Numbered from the stretch's first letter, positions 49,147 to 60,651 are shown. The stretch is 64,000 bases of DNA from Pyrrhoderma lamaoense (GCA_002794735.1 NBAZ01000008.1:496001-560000); one strand, 5' to 3'. Numbers and translations are program-made. The notes: generated by a model from the letters alone, not told the origin.

Positions 49147-50121
49147 TTAGTCTCTTCGATTACTGGTATCTAAAACACATTGTTCTAATTCATTCCTTGA
49201 CTGGAGGAGAAGTACTTTTGAGAGATCTGACAAGTTGTCGAAGTCTCCATAGAGTTCCTCATCGCGTAAGTGCGCCGTTGGTTTTCTCAAAGGTGCTTGA
49301 GCACCATCAGAATTTTTATGAGGGTCTTTATCCTTTACCGCTGGCTGTGTCTTTGGTTTTTTGGAACTCTGAGGGGCTTTTGTATGACTCTCGCTTCGTT
49401 TACTTAACGTACTTTGTGCTGTATGGTGCTTCCCCGTTGCGAGACCTCTATTGCCGTGGCTGGCAACTTGACTAGTCCCCTCCTGGCCTCTATGCCGCGT
49501 TGTTAGGATAGAAGTTGGTTTAGGGAGGTGGCTTGTTGCTTCTTCTAAATTGTCAGATTTCTTCTGCTTAGCCCTTTCACGACTTTCTCTAGAAGCTAAT
49601 GCGTGGCGCTTTTTTCGTTCTGCAATCCCTTGTTTGATGTCATCCGTATTCTTAGCCATGCTACTTATTCTTATGAATTCTGCGAACTTTGCCTTATCTC
49701 CTGCGTTGCAAATCTTATGTCTGCCCTCGAAATACTCTTTATACTCTTTAGTTGTGTCGAAATCGGGTATATACTCCTTAGGCTTCCGACTTGTGGTTAT
49801 AGGTGAAGACTGGGAAGTAGTAGTTTTTGGTCGGAGTTTATCGATTCCTGCTTTTATAGTTTTCGGATCTTCGCTCTCGTTAGCTATCTTCTGATATCTC
49901 AAAAGCGCCGCTTTATTTCTCTCAGAAGTGGCCGTCCTAATCCTCTCCGCCAGATAAGTTCTGTATCCCTGAGCAGTTGGGAAGTCTGGTATACCCTCCC
50001 TGGGCTTATAATCAGAGTCTTGGATGTGTTGGTTTTGGAATTTACTACTACTCATAATCTTCTGCTTTGATCTGAGACTACAAATTATCGGTCTATTGCA
50101 TACTTTCGTATATATGCTCAT
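49147..50121 (-). CDS. Orphan protein with two copies of an unnamed ~55-residue module
   Basis: One uninterrupted frame of 324 codons; the start may also be the ATG at 50055 (MSSSKFQNQ). I do not recognise the family. Residues 42-99 and 116-172 are internal repeats: IPDFPTAQGYRTYLAERI and IPDFDTTKEYKEYFEGRH open them, and both end in a charged helix with a TI/DI-K-x-GI pattern. The protein at 52972-53703 has a third copy. The C-terminal half is Lys/Arg/Ser/Thr-rich and disordered (RKKRHALASRESRERAKQKK), ending in an acidic patch (DEELYGDFDNLSDLSKVLLL). The charge pattern suggests nucleic-acid binding, but this is inference only. It is divergent from ORC6. Confidence 0.6.
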   Translation of the reverse strand: MSIYTKVCNRPIICSLRSKQKIMSSSKFQNQHIQDSDYKPREGIPDFPTAQGYRTYLAERIRTATSERNKAALLRYQKIANESEDPKTIKAGIDKLRPKTTTSQSSPITTSRKPKEYIPDFDTTKEYKEYFEGRHKICNAGDKAKFAEFIRISSMAKNTDDIKQGIAERKKRHALASRESRERAKQKKSDNLEEATSHLPKPTSILTTRHRGQEGTSQVASHGNRGLATGKHHTAQSTLSKRSESHTKAPQSSKKPKTQPAVKDKDPHKNSDGAQAPLRKPTAHLRDEELYGDFDNLSDLSKVLLLQSRNELEQCVLDTSNRRD

Positions 50122-50451
50122 ATTATAGAAATGTATTTAAGGACAAAGTACCTAGGCCGTGACTCTTTGACTATAATAACGTAAAGAGTTTGTGCCCTTT
50201 GGCTTGGAAGTTTCTTTATCTTTGCTATATTAGTATGCGATCGTGTGAGAAAGTTAGAATACTATAACATAAGCTTTCAACGTACTCAAAAGAAGTGTTA
50301 CATTGCTGTTTCCACTTTCAACTTTGCAAATGTGTAGTGAATTGAGTAAACACGAATATGTCTGCCCTAAACGAATTCCACGTGATACTTTCTACTGAAC
50401 CACGGATTACTCTGTAAGTCACCACGTCGGGACCAATTCTTCGCTATAATA
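50122..50451. promoter_or_regulatory. Divergent spacer, orphan gene / ORC6
   Basis: 330 bases lie between divergent starts and should include both promoters. No motif stands out. Confidence 0.45.
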
Positions 50452-51960
50452 ATGGCCCCCCACGCTATTGTAAGAAATCAAATATACAAACTATGCGGAC
50501 AAGAGGAGACGAGAAGGGACGCCCTAGAACTATACAACATCGCGGCCGTTAAAACGGGTCCTGGTACTGGTCATGAGCTAGGCAAAACAGCTAATGCTAT
50601 AGGTCCTATCTGTGCCTTACTTGCTTCCGAACGGTAAGTTACTCTATCTATCATGGATAATTTAGGTGCCCCTCTCATGACTTGGATGAGAAAAGTCTAG
50701 GTAACAACGATGTGACTAAGAAGGTGGCACAGGACGTATCATGTTTGAGACCACAGGATTTCAGCGCAGCTCTTTCCCTTGTTCGTAAAGCTCTTTCGGA
50801 ATATCTGACGCGGAAGAAAAGAACATCGCCATCATACCGTGATCTATGTCGCTTGTATAGGTTCAATGATGATGCTCTGTATTGGATGGAAGAAGTTGAC
50901 AAGGAGGTGCGAAAGGATGAAGAACTAGACCAATTAGAAGTCGACGAGGACTCGATAATCTATATGGTATTTTATTGGACATGCGTCGCTCTTAACGTAA
51001 GTGTCTTAACTTTCAACTGTTTTTGTTCTCGTATCGATGTTTTCTTAGATGCGCAGTGTTAAACGTGCGACTATTATATCAGAGTTCGGAGTGGCCTTAC
51101 AGGATTTTCAAGATATCGAATATGTACTAGACAGGAACTGTCAAAAAGTCAGAGAAAGCATTGATAAATTTGTTAGTGAGGCTCGTCTAGTACGCACAAA
51201 GCAGTCTGGTCCCTCCGCTCCCACGAAAGGTTCACGAATTCCTGCAACTCCGAGAAAGCTGGAAGGCGAAACATCACCATTGAAACGGAAAGTTGTTCTA
51301 CCACCATTGCCATTTATGACACCTACAAAAAAGGTAAAGACATCTACAGCAATACCTACCAGGCTAAATCGACTACCCGTAACATCAAGCATAAGGTCCC
51401 CTTCAAAATCTCCGACGAAGGCTATGGAGTCAGGGGCAACCCCCGTTAAAACATATTCCGCGTCTAGGTCTTTCGCTGACCCTCTCTCAAAGGAAAAGCA
51501 TACTGTATCTAAGGAAGAAAACTCTGAACTAGAGAATGAATCCGAACTAACTCGATCGCCAAAGAAACAGCTCGCTTTCGCTGATCTTCCCGTCACCCCA
51601 AGCAAGAATCGCATATCGCATAGTCCACAAAAACCAGCTTCTCCTCAGAAACAACATGATAGTAAACTTCCCCTAACCCCAACCCCCAGGCGAACACAAA
51701 ATCGGGTCACCTTCTCTACGAGACGAGCAAGTATGAAATTAGATATCGTTGAAACCCCTGATGTGGAAGATGACTCCGTAAAGTTGCCCACAGAAGAGAA
51801 TGAACCTCCTTGTAGACACAGACTTCCTGTGTTCTCAGACAGGTTGTATCATCACTACAGGGATCCAAGAATTGTTCGTGAATGGGAGACATGTGAAGCA
51901 AACATGAAAATGATGGTGGAGAAACTTGGGGATGCATTAGGTCAGATAGTTGCGTACTGA
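50452..51960 (+). CDS. ORC6: Origin recognition complex subunit 6
   Basis: Exons are 50452-50633, 50666-50996 and 51049-51960, 474 residues. The N-terminal half has TFIIB-like cyclin folds: GPICALLASERCPSHDLDEK, NNDVTKKVAQDVSCLRPQDF and AALSLVRKAL, then YMVFYWTCVALNMRSVKRA. The second half is disordered, basic and full of SP and TP sites (SPSKSPTKAME; LPLTPTPRRTQNR), suited to CDK control of licensing. The C terminus RLYHHYRDPRIVREWETCEA resembles the C-terminal Orc6 helix used to bind the rest of ORC. In yeast Orc6 is needed to load MCM with Cdt1. Identification rests on overall layout and the N-terminal pattern; subunit 6 is poorly conserved, so slightly less sure. Confidence 0.8.
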
Positions 51961-52288
51961 TAAACCTGACGTCTGTATCTTTATTATAATGTGCATTAGT
52001 ATCTAATAAATTCGGTGACATTCGAATATACATGTATATGCATAAGTAATATATGTAGATCACTATATAATTAAATAGAGATGTTTAGATGCTTGAGAGA
52101 CGAGCAAAATATTATACAGATTATGTATCATAGAAAGGAGGTATATGTATGGGGAGGGGGGGGGGGTAGATATGATAAAACAACAAGTTGTAACATGATG
52201 GTTGAACATCTATTACATCACATCGAGAAACGCCATCACATGATAACTTTTCCTGTTGAAATAATTACAATATTGCTGCCTAGCTCCT
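51961..52288. other. Spacer between ORC6 and the glutaredoxin-like gene
   Basis: 328 AT-rich bases with a run of eleven G at 52156-52166. They hold the ORC6 3' end and the promoter of the next plus-strand gene. Confidence 0.5.
52156..52166. repeat. Homopolymer of eleven G
   Basis: The run G11 follows GGGGA in AT-rich spacer; a possible G-quadruplex-prone stretch and a sequencing risk. Confidence 0.8.
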
Positions 52289-52686
52289 ATGCCTCCACGC
52301 TTACCAACTAGAATTCCAAAGTTTACTTTATACACTGGCCCCAGTGCTCGCTGTGCGATGATGCAAAAGCTGCATTATCACGGGTGCGTGTTATGCGTAC
52401 CGGAAACCGACACCCAAAAATGGGGAACACGAACCTAGTATCTTCAAGTTCAAGTTCAAGCGTTCAGTCCGAAGAGGGATGGAGATCCTTTGACCTTGAT
52501 ATAGTCAATATACGAGATGAAGGCCAAGAGCGATGGTTGCGGCGCTACGTGTACTGGATCCCGGTTCTGCATCTCGATGGCAAGGAGGTTGCAAAGGGAC
52601 GTTGGGGTGAAAGTGAGATTCTGAAGGCATTGGATGACTGGGGTAGAATGGTGCTCGAACAGGAGGACGGATCAAATACTGGTTGA
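52289..52686 (+). CDS. Glutaredoxin-like protein (DUF836 / YDR286C type)
   Basis: About 132 residues in one exon. It starts MPPRLPTRIPKFTLYTG and after one missing base in CCCC (52339-52342) reads PQCSLCDDAKAALSRVRVMR, a CxxC thioredoxin-fold active site. The second half is FDLDIVNIRDEG, ERWLRRYVYWIPVLHLDGKE and GRWGESEILKALDDW, as in fungal glutaredoxin-like proteins related to yeast YDR286C, with cis-Pro in WIPVLHL. Without the extra base, the CxxC half would be in another frame. A Ser-rich insertion lies between the strands. A mitochondrial redox role is known for some relatives only; substrate unknown. Confidence 0.82.
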
Positions 52687-52971
52687 TTTTGCTTTTATGA
52701 GACTAAATGTTGTGAGCAATAATTAACCACAATCGAATAATGTGTTCTCTAAATTAGGCTTCTCTCAAATCATAGGTGCTTCTAGCATTTTTACATGTTC
52801 TGAGGGCTGGCTTAATGTTGCATTATAGGCTTATTGAAATATAATTCATTATAAATAGGGTTAAACATCAATTTCTAATCTATAAGCCTTACAGACTGGT
52901 TAAGCTTTAGCATGGTCAATCTCATATCGTGGATACAGAAAAGTGCTAGCAACTGTCTGCAAGTCCTAATC

Positions 52972-53703
52972 TTAGTAATCAGCAAGCATGTTGTCAATCT
53001 CTGATAAACTAAAAGTTTCTCCGAATGCATATTCAGGTATATCCCTCTCCCTTCTGATAAAGTTCCCAGTGTCCCTAGCCTCACGTTGCGACTTCTTTAA
53101 TTCTTCTTGTCTTGTTTTTATAGACATGGCAGACGGGGATTGTGAATTCTTACCAGATACAGCTGTATTTGGTTTATTGTTTGAGCTTTCTGAACTTGTT
53201 GGTATTTTTGCTCCCTTTACAACTCGTCCTTGCTGCTTCACGCTTGCTCTTGGACTTTTCTCAATCCGTTTAGTAGGTGTCTTCTGAACTCTATTTGGTC
53301 TTTGAGGATTGGGTTTTAGCTGCGATCCCCCAGTCGCCGGCACAGTTTTTGGTCTTATGACACCTGCACCTGACTGGCTAGCATTCATCATTAGATGCAT
53401 CATATCACTTTCCTTTTGTGAGCGGGCGGTAGCTGTCAACTGTCTATTATGTCCTCTCTTGTTGTTTTTTCTAGTTCTAGCGGCATCTTCCTTATGCAAG
53501 GCAATCACATTCATGAGGTCTTCCACGGTTTTACAGTCCTTACAGTCCCTTTTATAGCCCTCCCATCTACTTCTATCCCCGGAATTGGACGCCGTAGCTT
53601 TTTGGATTCTTTCATCAAAGTAGTCTAAATACTCTTGAACAGTACCAAGCTTGGGAAAGCGTTCTTTTGTCGGTGTCTTTGGCTTCTCAGGTTGTCTGTC
53701 CAT
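52972..53703 (-). CDS. Orphan protein, one copy of the unnamed module
   Basis: An intact frame of 243 codons starting at the ATG at 53703 (MDRQPEKPKTPTKERFP). Residues 14-72 match the repeats of the protein at 49147-50121: FPKLGTVQEYLDYFDERI followed by a helix with DCKTVEDLMNVIAL. The remainder is basic and disordered (RKNNKRGHNRQL; TPTKRIEKSPRASVKQQ) and ends IPEYAFGETFSLSEIDNMLA, an acidic-hydrophobic end similar in style to its relative. The two genes share a strand and an architecture (module, basic linker, acidic end), so they are probably an old duplication. I do not know the family; function unknown. Confidence 0.6.
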   Translation of the reverse strand: MDRQPEKPKTPTKERFPKLGTVQEYLDYFDERIQKATASNSGDRSRWEGYKRDCKDCKTVEDLMNVIALHKEDAARTRKNNKRGHNRQLTATARSQKESDMMHLMMNASQSGAGVIRPKTVPATGGSQLKPNPQRPNRVQKTPTKRIEKSPRASVKQQGRVVKGAKIPTSSESSNNKPNTAVSGKNSQSPSAMSIKTRQEELKKSQREARDTGNFIRRERDIPEYAFGETFSLSEIDNMLADY

Positions 53704-55118
53704 TAATTCCAATCCTCTTTATCCTTCTTGTGTGATCACTCAATGATAGATATCTCCTTCTTGATGAATCAATATATATGTATGGGATAAACTTTTTCGT
53801 CTTTTCGTGACTGTGTCTAACTGAGATAGATCTTAAGCCACTATTAGGAGCTTATATCCAAGGAACCTCTGCTTCTCTGCATGCAAAGCAATATCGCTAT
53901 CATTGTCGCACTTGGGTCATTGAAGTCTTGTAGAAGTTTTCCGGTATAATCAATATATACAATGTTAAGTCGATAGAGATTAATGAGGGAAAGTGGCAAT
54001 AGTGTTTAAGCTCGGAAGCAAAGCTGATACTCCTCCGATATTAACTCTCTTCTTCAAAGTATGAATGTAGACTATGACGTTTTGATCTAACTGTTCAGGC
54101 TCAAACTACTGCACTGTGAGTCTCGCTTTCTAAACTCATGAAACATAAAACAGATGCATCATTACTTCATTATCAGAATATTAGGGATAAGGCAAAACAC
54201 TGGCGCTGGAAGGCCTCAATCGAAAAAGGTACCGTCCCTCTAGAGTGAGTTACATTGTCAGTGTTTTGGGAAATAGCATCACCGTCAAAGCTTCGGCATG
54301 ACTTACTATTTCCCCTCCCCAGAAGGTACAAGGTACAAACAAAGTAGTATTAATGCAAAGTTGGGAAAACTTGACTTACCGCCATGTGCTGCCGTTATTG
54401 TTACCTCCCCTCAGTTTCGCACACCGGGCAACGTTCCTGAAAGGGGCACCGCGGCCGTGGTGATTAAAAAGAGATATATAGAAGCACTTTAGATTTAAAA
54501 GAGGAAAAGAGAAAAAGAGGAAATCGTATCGCTATCGTATTGAGCAAATTCTCTGTTTCATAATCATTACTCTAGAAAGTGTACATAAAACACGTTACAT
54601 TGCTTTTTTGTTACCCAAAAACGTTCTCTAACAAAATTTCCAAGTGATCTTGAATGCAGTATCAGAAGAAAATGAAAATAAAATTAAAAGATATGCATAG
54701 GCATAGAACATGGTAGTAATACCAAAAATTGATACATAGCATATAGGACATAATATTAAAGCAATCTAACCATATACGTTATGCGGTTAGAACAGAAAAA
54801 ATAATAAAAGCGTGAACAGTATGTACATGTAACACAGCACGGACAAATAACTGAGTCAAAGTCAATAGCGATGTTGGGAGAGAGAAAGGAAGGAAGGCAT
54901 ACAGTAGCAAGTTAGAAAGAAAACAAAAAATATCGTTAAATAATGCAAAGACCAGAAACAAGTAGTGTGTGAAAATGATATAGTGATAATAACACGAAAG
55001 TGAGAAAAAAAACACAATGACACAATGAACCGAAATCAGAAGTATAGGAGGAAGAAGTAATGGCAGATGCGAATGTTATGAGTTCACATGGAAGATACTT
55101 GTTCAATCGATTCCCCTT
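53704..55118. other. Intergenic region
   Basis: 1.4 kb between two minus-strand genes: promoter of the orphan gene and 3' region of the large membrane-protein gene. Only small frames (54298-54492 plus strand, 64 codons; 54779-55015 minus strand) without motifs. Confidence 0.5.
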
Positions 55119-58100
55119 TTACCTATCTTCAACAGGTAAAGGCCAATGAAGTATAACTTCGACCACTCGCAATATTCTCCCCCAACCATATGCTGCGGTA
55201 TTCTTCACAGTCTTGTAAGAGAGTTTGAGAGGGAAATAGAACGGAGACCCGGGTGGAGGAGGAATTGAGAGGGAAGTAATTTCAGTCTCGGACTCAGAGT
55301 TACTTTCATTGTTGCCATTCTCGTCGTGTGTTTGATCCGATACTTTGTTTGTAGCAACGGTAGTCTTCTTCGATGGAGAAGGACTTGGTCTGACCTGGGT
55401 CACGGTGAATGTTGTCTCTCCAAACCATCCCCTATTATTATTATCTTTCCTTGTCGCAATGACGGAGCTAGTCACTGTTGTGGTCATCGTCACAGTTGGG
55501 ATTGGTGCAGTCACATTTTCCATCATCCTGAACGGAAGGACTTCGACGGATCGTTGGAGTTTCAGTTGTTCTTGATACATCGTATTCATAAAAGTCGACT
55601 GTCGGATGAAGAGAAGAAAGATGAGGAAGTATATAGCTGATTTCTTGAGGACATAAATAAAGGTCTGAAGTGTGGTTACTTCAGTCTCTGATGATCCAGC
55701 ACTGGTGATGATTGCCGACGGGAGAATCAAAGACGAAGGGCGAGATATTGATTTGCGCCGTTGCTGTAGTATAGGAAGTAGTAGTGGCTTTGGAAGTGTG
55801 ATACGAGTAAAAGCATGTGTATAAGGTGTAACATCGATAGCTGATACTTTACGGAAAGTATCATACGAATCGCGTTCAGGAGTACTGGTTTCATTTGTGC
55901 CCTGAAGACTTGACATCGTTCCTAATCTCGTCTCGTACGTTAGATCTTCGAGTAGAATAGATTTAAATTAGTCAATTACTTAAAAGTAGATCCGTTATTT
56001 GTCAAGGAATGGAACATTACCTGCTGATCTCTTTACGTTAATTTCAAATCTGGTTACAGGTATTGAAAACACGGGTAGGAGTACATCCACATCTTTGTCT
56101 TCCTCTGTACTTTTCTTTCCTTTCCTATCCGCAAGACTACCACCAGGAGAAGTTACAGGAGGGAGCACAAGGACTCCTTTTACAATATATACAACCTCTA
56201 ATGCGCCAGCTAAAGCTACATGTACTCGTACCATCGTCATATTTGCCATTGACATCCATTTCTCATCTTCTTCTGTGCCTGCTTTAGTCTCTACTCCACC
56301 TCCAGGTTTGAAACTTTCAAATTTCACAGGGACGCCGTTCACGCTTGCGCCCTTCACTTCAATCACTGGTATTGACTGAGGCGATGGCTTCTTAGGAAAG
56401 GCAAGGTTCAACAATTGAGAAGTTGACAAGTCAGACTCCGGAGAAGGAGCAGGAGCAAGCCCGAATTCGAGCCATTCCGAGGGACCATCAACAGGTGTTG
56501 GTAGAGAGATCGTCACAGCATACTGATAATACCATTTTTCATTCCCCATTTTCTCGTCTAAGCTGACTCCTGTGGAAGATGCCCAGTTAAGCTTTGTGTT
56601 CGGCTTAATGGTCCAGTAGCCGGCCTTGAGGCATTCGGGCTAGTTGATGAAGATGGGGAGAGCGGCAAAACTTCGACGTTTACCCAAGGTATTACGAGTG
56701 CACCGTCCCTGAGCATCGTACCCGCTAGTGTGGCCAAGAATGAAGCTTGCTGTGATCTACTTACTGGCTTTCGAATTCCCGATGCTACTGAGGTAGGATT
56801 CTCCAAGTCAACATAAGCCTCCAGCCCAGAGTCATCTCCCACATCGGGGGACACCGTTCGTGATCGTCTTCCCGGTGTAGTTTTCCTTTTACCCGTACTT
56901 CTTGAGAGTACACCAGGAGTAGGAGTATTGGGAGTCCCTCATCATAAACATCCTGTAGCCCACGGGCTATAGCACTTTTAAGATTCCGAATAGGTGTCTT
57001 CAGTGCCGTTGGTTTCACTATTATCTCGCTCTTTTCTAAACTACATCTGACCTGGCTTCCGAGTGGCACAATTGTGCGCTTAGCTGTACTCTTGCCAAAG
57101 CTGTTATAACTAGACTTTCCAAACCCGTTGTTATTAGATGAAGAACTGCCGCCAAGCTGAGATTCAAGAAGCTCAATATTCGCGCCATCACATTGATTTC
57201 GTACTATAGTCGTAAAATTCTCTGTCAAGGGAGTGTTCGCTGAGAATACATGGAACTCGGGAAGTTTCAAGGATGCTTCCTTTGAGTCCGAGTCAGAATC
57301 AGAGTCGTCGGACGCTGTTGCATCCTCCTTCCCAGTTGGAGGTCGACTTGTTGGTGTGATGATGACTGTTCCTGATACATTCACCGTGAGTTTATTTCTC
57401 GGAGGCGGACCGAGGTCATTCAAATTTACATGCAACGTTATTGGAGTCGTTGGAGGACGAGTAACGCTATCATCTATGGATTTGTCCATATCTGTACCCG
57501 ATGAATGTAAAGAACTAGCTATTGAAGATGGAATACCAGAGCCTGAGTCTTCAAATGAGTATTCCCCTGATACCTGCCGATTTGGGAGCGGTACCCGTAA
57601 AAGAGAGGGTCCTCCAGTACCTGTACTGCTACTACCAGCTGAAGAGCCAGAAAACGGTGGTGCCTCGTTCATAATACCTGATGCGTCCCGAGTTGCCGGC
57701 GGCGGAATCTCTAATGAGCTAATGATCCCGCTTTCCAGACCTGCCGACGGTGGCAATGCACCCACCGAATTCTTTGATAGTCCAACGGAAAATCCAGTCA
57801 AGGCAACATCACCGTCAACCGTCCATCTTGCATTTGAATCACTTGGCCATGAGATTCGGTTGCCTTGAGTGTCTAATCCGATATCCATACCGAGTTTAGT
57901 AGCCACTCCAGGAAACCAAAGGCCAGTGCATGTTCCTTGGTAATCGAGTCTCATCTTCGCCGATCCGTCTGATCGCGCTTCTAGAACGGTGCATGTTAGG
58001 TGACCCTGGACGGAGTCAACGGCCAACCGCCTCAGTCCATCTTCTTGGTCGGGAAAATCCTGATAACTGAGGGGAGAAGCCCATCGGATACGAATAGCAT

Positions 58101-59371
58101 CAGTTGAAGGGAAAGTGCCTTGAATTAGTCGATACTCTGGAACTGCAACACCTGCCATCGAGCTATCCGAGGATTCGTCGTCTGCATACTCGCTGTAAGC
58201 ACTTACACGGCCGCTCAATTTCGCATTTCTCGTTACATGTGGCTCAGTTGCGAGATCCCAAGTATTGAGTTCTTCATCAGACTCTAATGAAGCAAATGAC
58301 CTAGTAATTGAAGCTGGAGAAGGAAGCCTGATCTTGATGTTATTTGATAAACATCTAGGAAGTGGTATTGATAGCTATATTGTAATATTAGTTTAAGATC
58401 GAGAGTCCGAAGATCAGAATCAGACATACCAAGTAAGGAGACTTGGGAGGCTAATCATTGTGATTATGTCAGTTGTTTTCTATATTACGTATGAGATTTG
58501 GTAATGTGGATACGAACTTTTGATGAAAACGGAACAATCAACGACAATCCCGCCATAAACTGGATTGTGTTACGCTCTCCTATAGACATTCTTCGGCCTG
58601 CACGATAAGGTGTCCTAGGACCAGCTCTGGAATTAGAGCCGGCATCCCCCTCGCTATCCGTCCCGGCTACGCGAGTTTTACTACTTAAACGTGGCGGAAA
58701 TTCGCGAGGGAGCACGAAGCATATGTTATATCCACTAACAGCAAAGTAGCCTAATTTAGATATAAAAATAGAACATTCTAAATTTAGACTGCTACAACTG
58801 GTTTGAAACTTTAGCAGACATCAACTAACCCGTATACCTTTCTTCAAGCGGTGGCACGGACGAGCTACTGAGGCCATCTCTATCTCGCCCCACACTACCC
58901 CGACCTGGTGTTGCATGAACCGCAGAGTCAAATAACGATAGATAATTTTTATTTGAGCGCTCTGGAAGGCTCAATGCCCGGGCTGCGTTATGCAACAACG
59001 GGGAAGCCGAAGAATTGAATTGGTAGGGAGCGGAGTCTGCATCCAATGGATGGACCTTAAAATCAAGTATCTTAATGTTCTCCTCCGAGAAAAGCGGGAT
59101 AGTCTGCCCGGGATTTACAGATTCTACTGGAACTGAGATCTAGTGAAACTTTAGTGCTGAACGGAGTGACATGGAGAAGTTAGACCATGATAAGCACCTT
59201 AAGATATAAATTTATTGATGCGCTTTCTTCCTTCTGTTTAGCCTTTCCTTCAATAGCAAGACGGGAGACAATGTTCAGTTTTGATTGGGAGCTCGCCGTA
59301 TAAGACGCTGTTGAGGACAAAGGCGGGGATAGAGCACCATTCCTGAGCGATGGGGAGCGCGCCATGTGCAT
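55119..59371 (-). CDS. Large basidiomycete-type membrane protein of unknown function
   Basis: Exons are 59371-59198, 59139-58830, 58750-58518, 58450-58430 (21 nt), 58374-56021 and 55945-55119, about 1306 residues. Conserved blocks include ICFVLPREFPPRLSSKTRVA, RRMSIGERNTIQFMA, PLPRCLSNNIKIRL, GTCTGLWFPGVATKLGMDIG and SEWLEFGLAPAP. Near the C terminus is one TM helix (SAIYFLIFLLFI) followed by a Ser/Thr/Pro-rich stretch and the end VVEVILHWPLP. I recall homologues in many Agaricomycetes ending in similar HYPLP-type peptides; no function is known to me. The beta-rich middle suggests a large folded domain on one side of the membrane. Two single-base breaks occur (56930-56932, and about 56622-56640); adding a base at each gives 1307 codons. 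The C-terminal exon looks like a separate gene if this is missed. Confidence 0.75.
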
Positions 59372-60651
59372 TATGATGAGCTATGCGGCGCTTGTGTTGG
59401 TTAAGAGCAAGGAATGCTAGGCACTAACGGATTGAGTGACTGTGGCCGATGGCTCCTAGCGAGAGCTAAACATTAACATTAACGCGCCCTCGCGTGACGC
59501 GCACGTGACTTGGTGTCTGCACAAAACCAAACAAAAAATTTCGGTGTTCTCTTTTTCTCTACCCACACGGCGTTCAAATTGCAGACTCGCTTTTTTTTCA
59601 TTCTTGATAGCGATGAACTGTCCAGACAAATGTCGGAGAGTAATTTAAACCAGAGCCCATTAAAACAGTTCTAGCTGATTGCTCCTCCCACTTTTGGTTG
59701 ATGGGGTGATGAAGCAGGACCACCTGTCGGGCACTACATCTTTAATCACAAGTGCGCAGCATGCGCTGGTATTATGGCACTGTTTATACTTTGAAATTGA
59801 ATAGCACTGGTTGCTTCTCATGCTTCTATGGTGAGTGTTCGCGTATTCTTTGATTCATAGTTATGGGTGGATGCGCTCCACTACCCTGTTTCCAAGTGCT
59901 GCCGACGAAGATAACCCTGGTAAAAGTACACACCTGCGCTCCTGATGGGAGTTACATACTATGTACCGGCACCGTTTACGGATGGCCAGCTGGGTGTGGA
60001 TGTTGAGTTAAAGGCGAGTCTGAGGCCCCTGCTGTTTTTGTTCTGAATTTTATTACTGCGCCAAGTGTTTTGCTCCAAATTACTAACGTTGCTAAATTTG
60101 TAGGTGATAGGTAGATAGACAGATCTTGTACATTAGTTATATAATATGATTGGTTGATTTGATATCGATGAAATAATGAAATAACGTGAAAATAAGGTTT
60201 ATATCATAGCAACGTGTTAAGTATATTTCGTCATTCACCGACTTCTTTGCCCGCAACGATCACTGAGCGTGAATCTGCCCAGATGTGTGTTGTAACATTA
60301 TTAATAGTCAGTGGTGAAGTGGCTGCAGCGCGCAGAGGACAAGTGTGTTAGAGGTTGGCACTACTCAGACGCATATGTAAAACCCAAACGGGTAATCAAA
60401 TAAGTTATCTCAGGTTTTCCCCAAAAAGGATATATACCTGTTAGCAGGCTTCCTTTTCGGTGGTATTAGAATAAAAACTATATTTTCGAATATTTTTTTC
60501 TCCTTTACTGCGGAGTACAGCAGATATTTTATATTCTTATTTTATTCTATCCTGAGCTGGGTCCATATATCAGTAGTACCCATTCCGAACGCTACTTTGT
60601 CGTCTATTACCGCCCCTCCCCCCCCTTCTCGCCTCCTCCCTCTCCCTGGAA
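59372..60651. promoter_or_regulatory. Divergent region with CT-rich leader of the transporter gene
   Basis: 1.28 kb between divergent genes. Just before the transporter ATG is a pyrimidine tract (60613-60647, one G at 60631), the usual leader type of highly expressed fungal genes. No other motif is clear. Confidence 0.5.

Noticed and set aside
54298..54492. 64-codon plus-strand frame
   Set aside because: Isolated, no splice partners or motif recognised.
55119..55916. Separate 265-residue minus-strand gene
   Set aside because: A donor at 56020 and acceptor at 55946 join it in frame to the upstream exons, and the combined order (beta-rich part, TM helix, PLP end) matches the family as I know it.
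57233..57868. 211-codon plus-strand open frame
   Set aside because: Antisense shadow of the large membrane-protein gene; the minus-strand frame has conserved blocks, this one has none.
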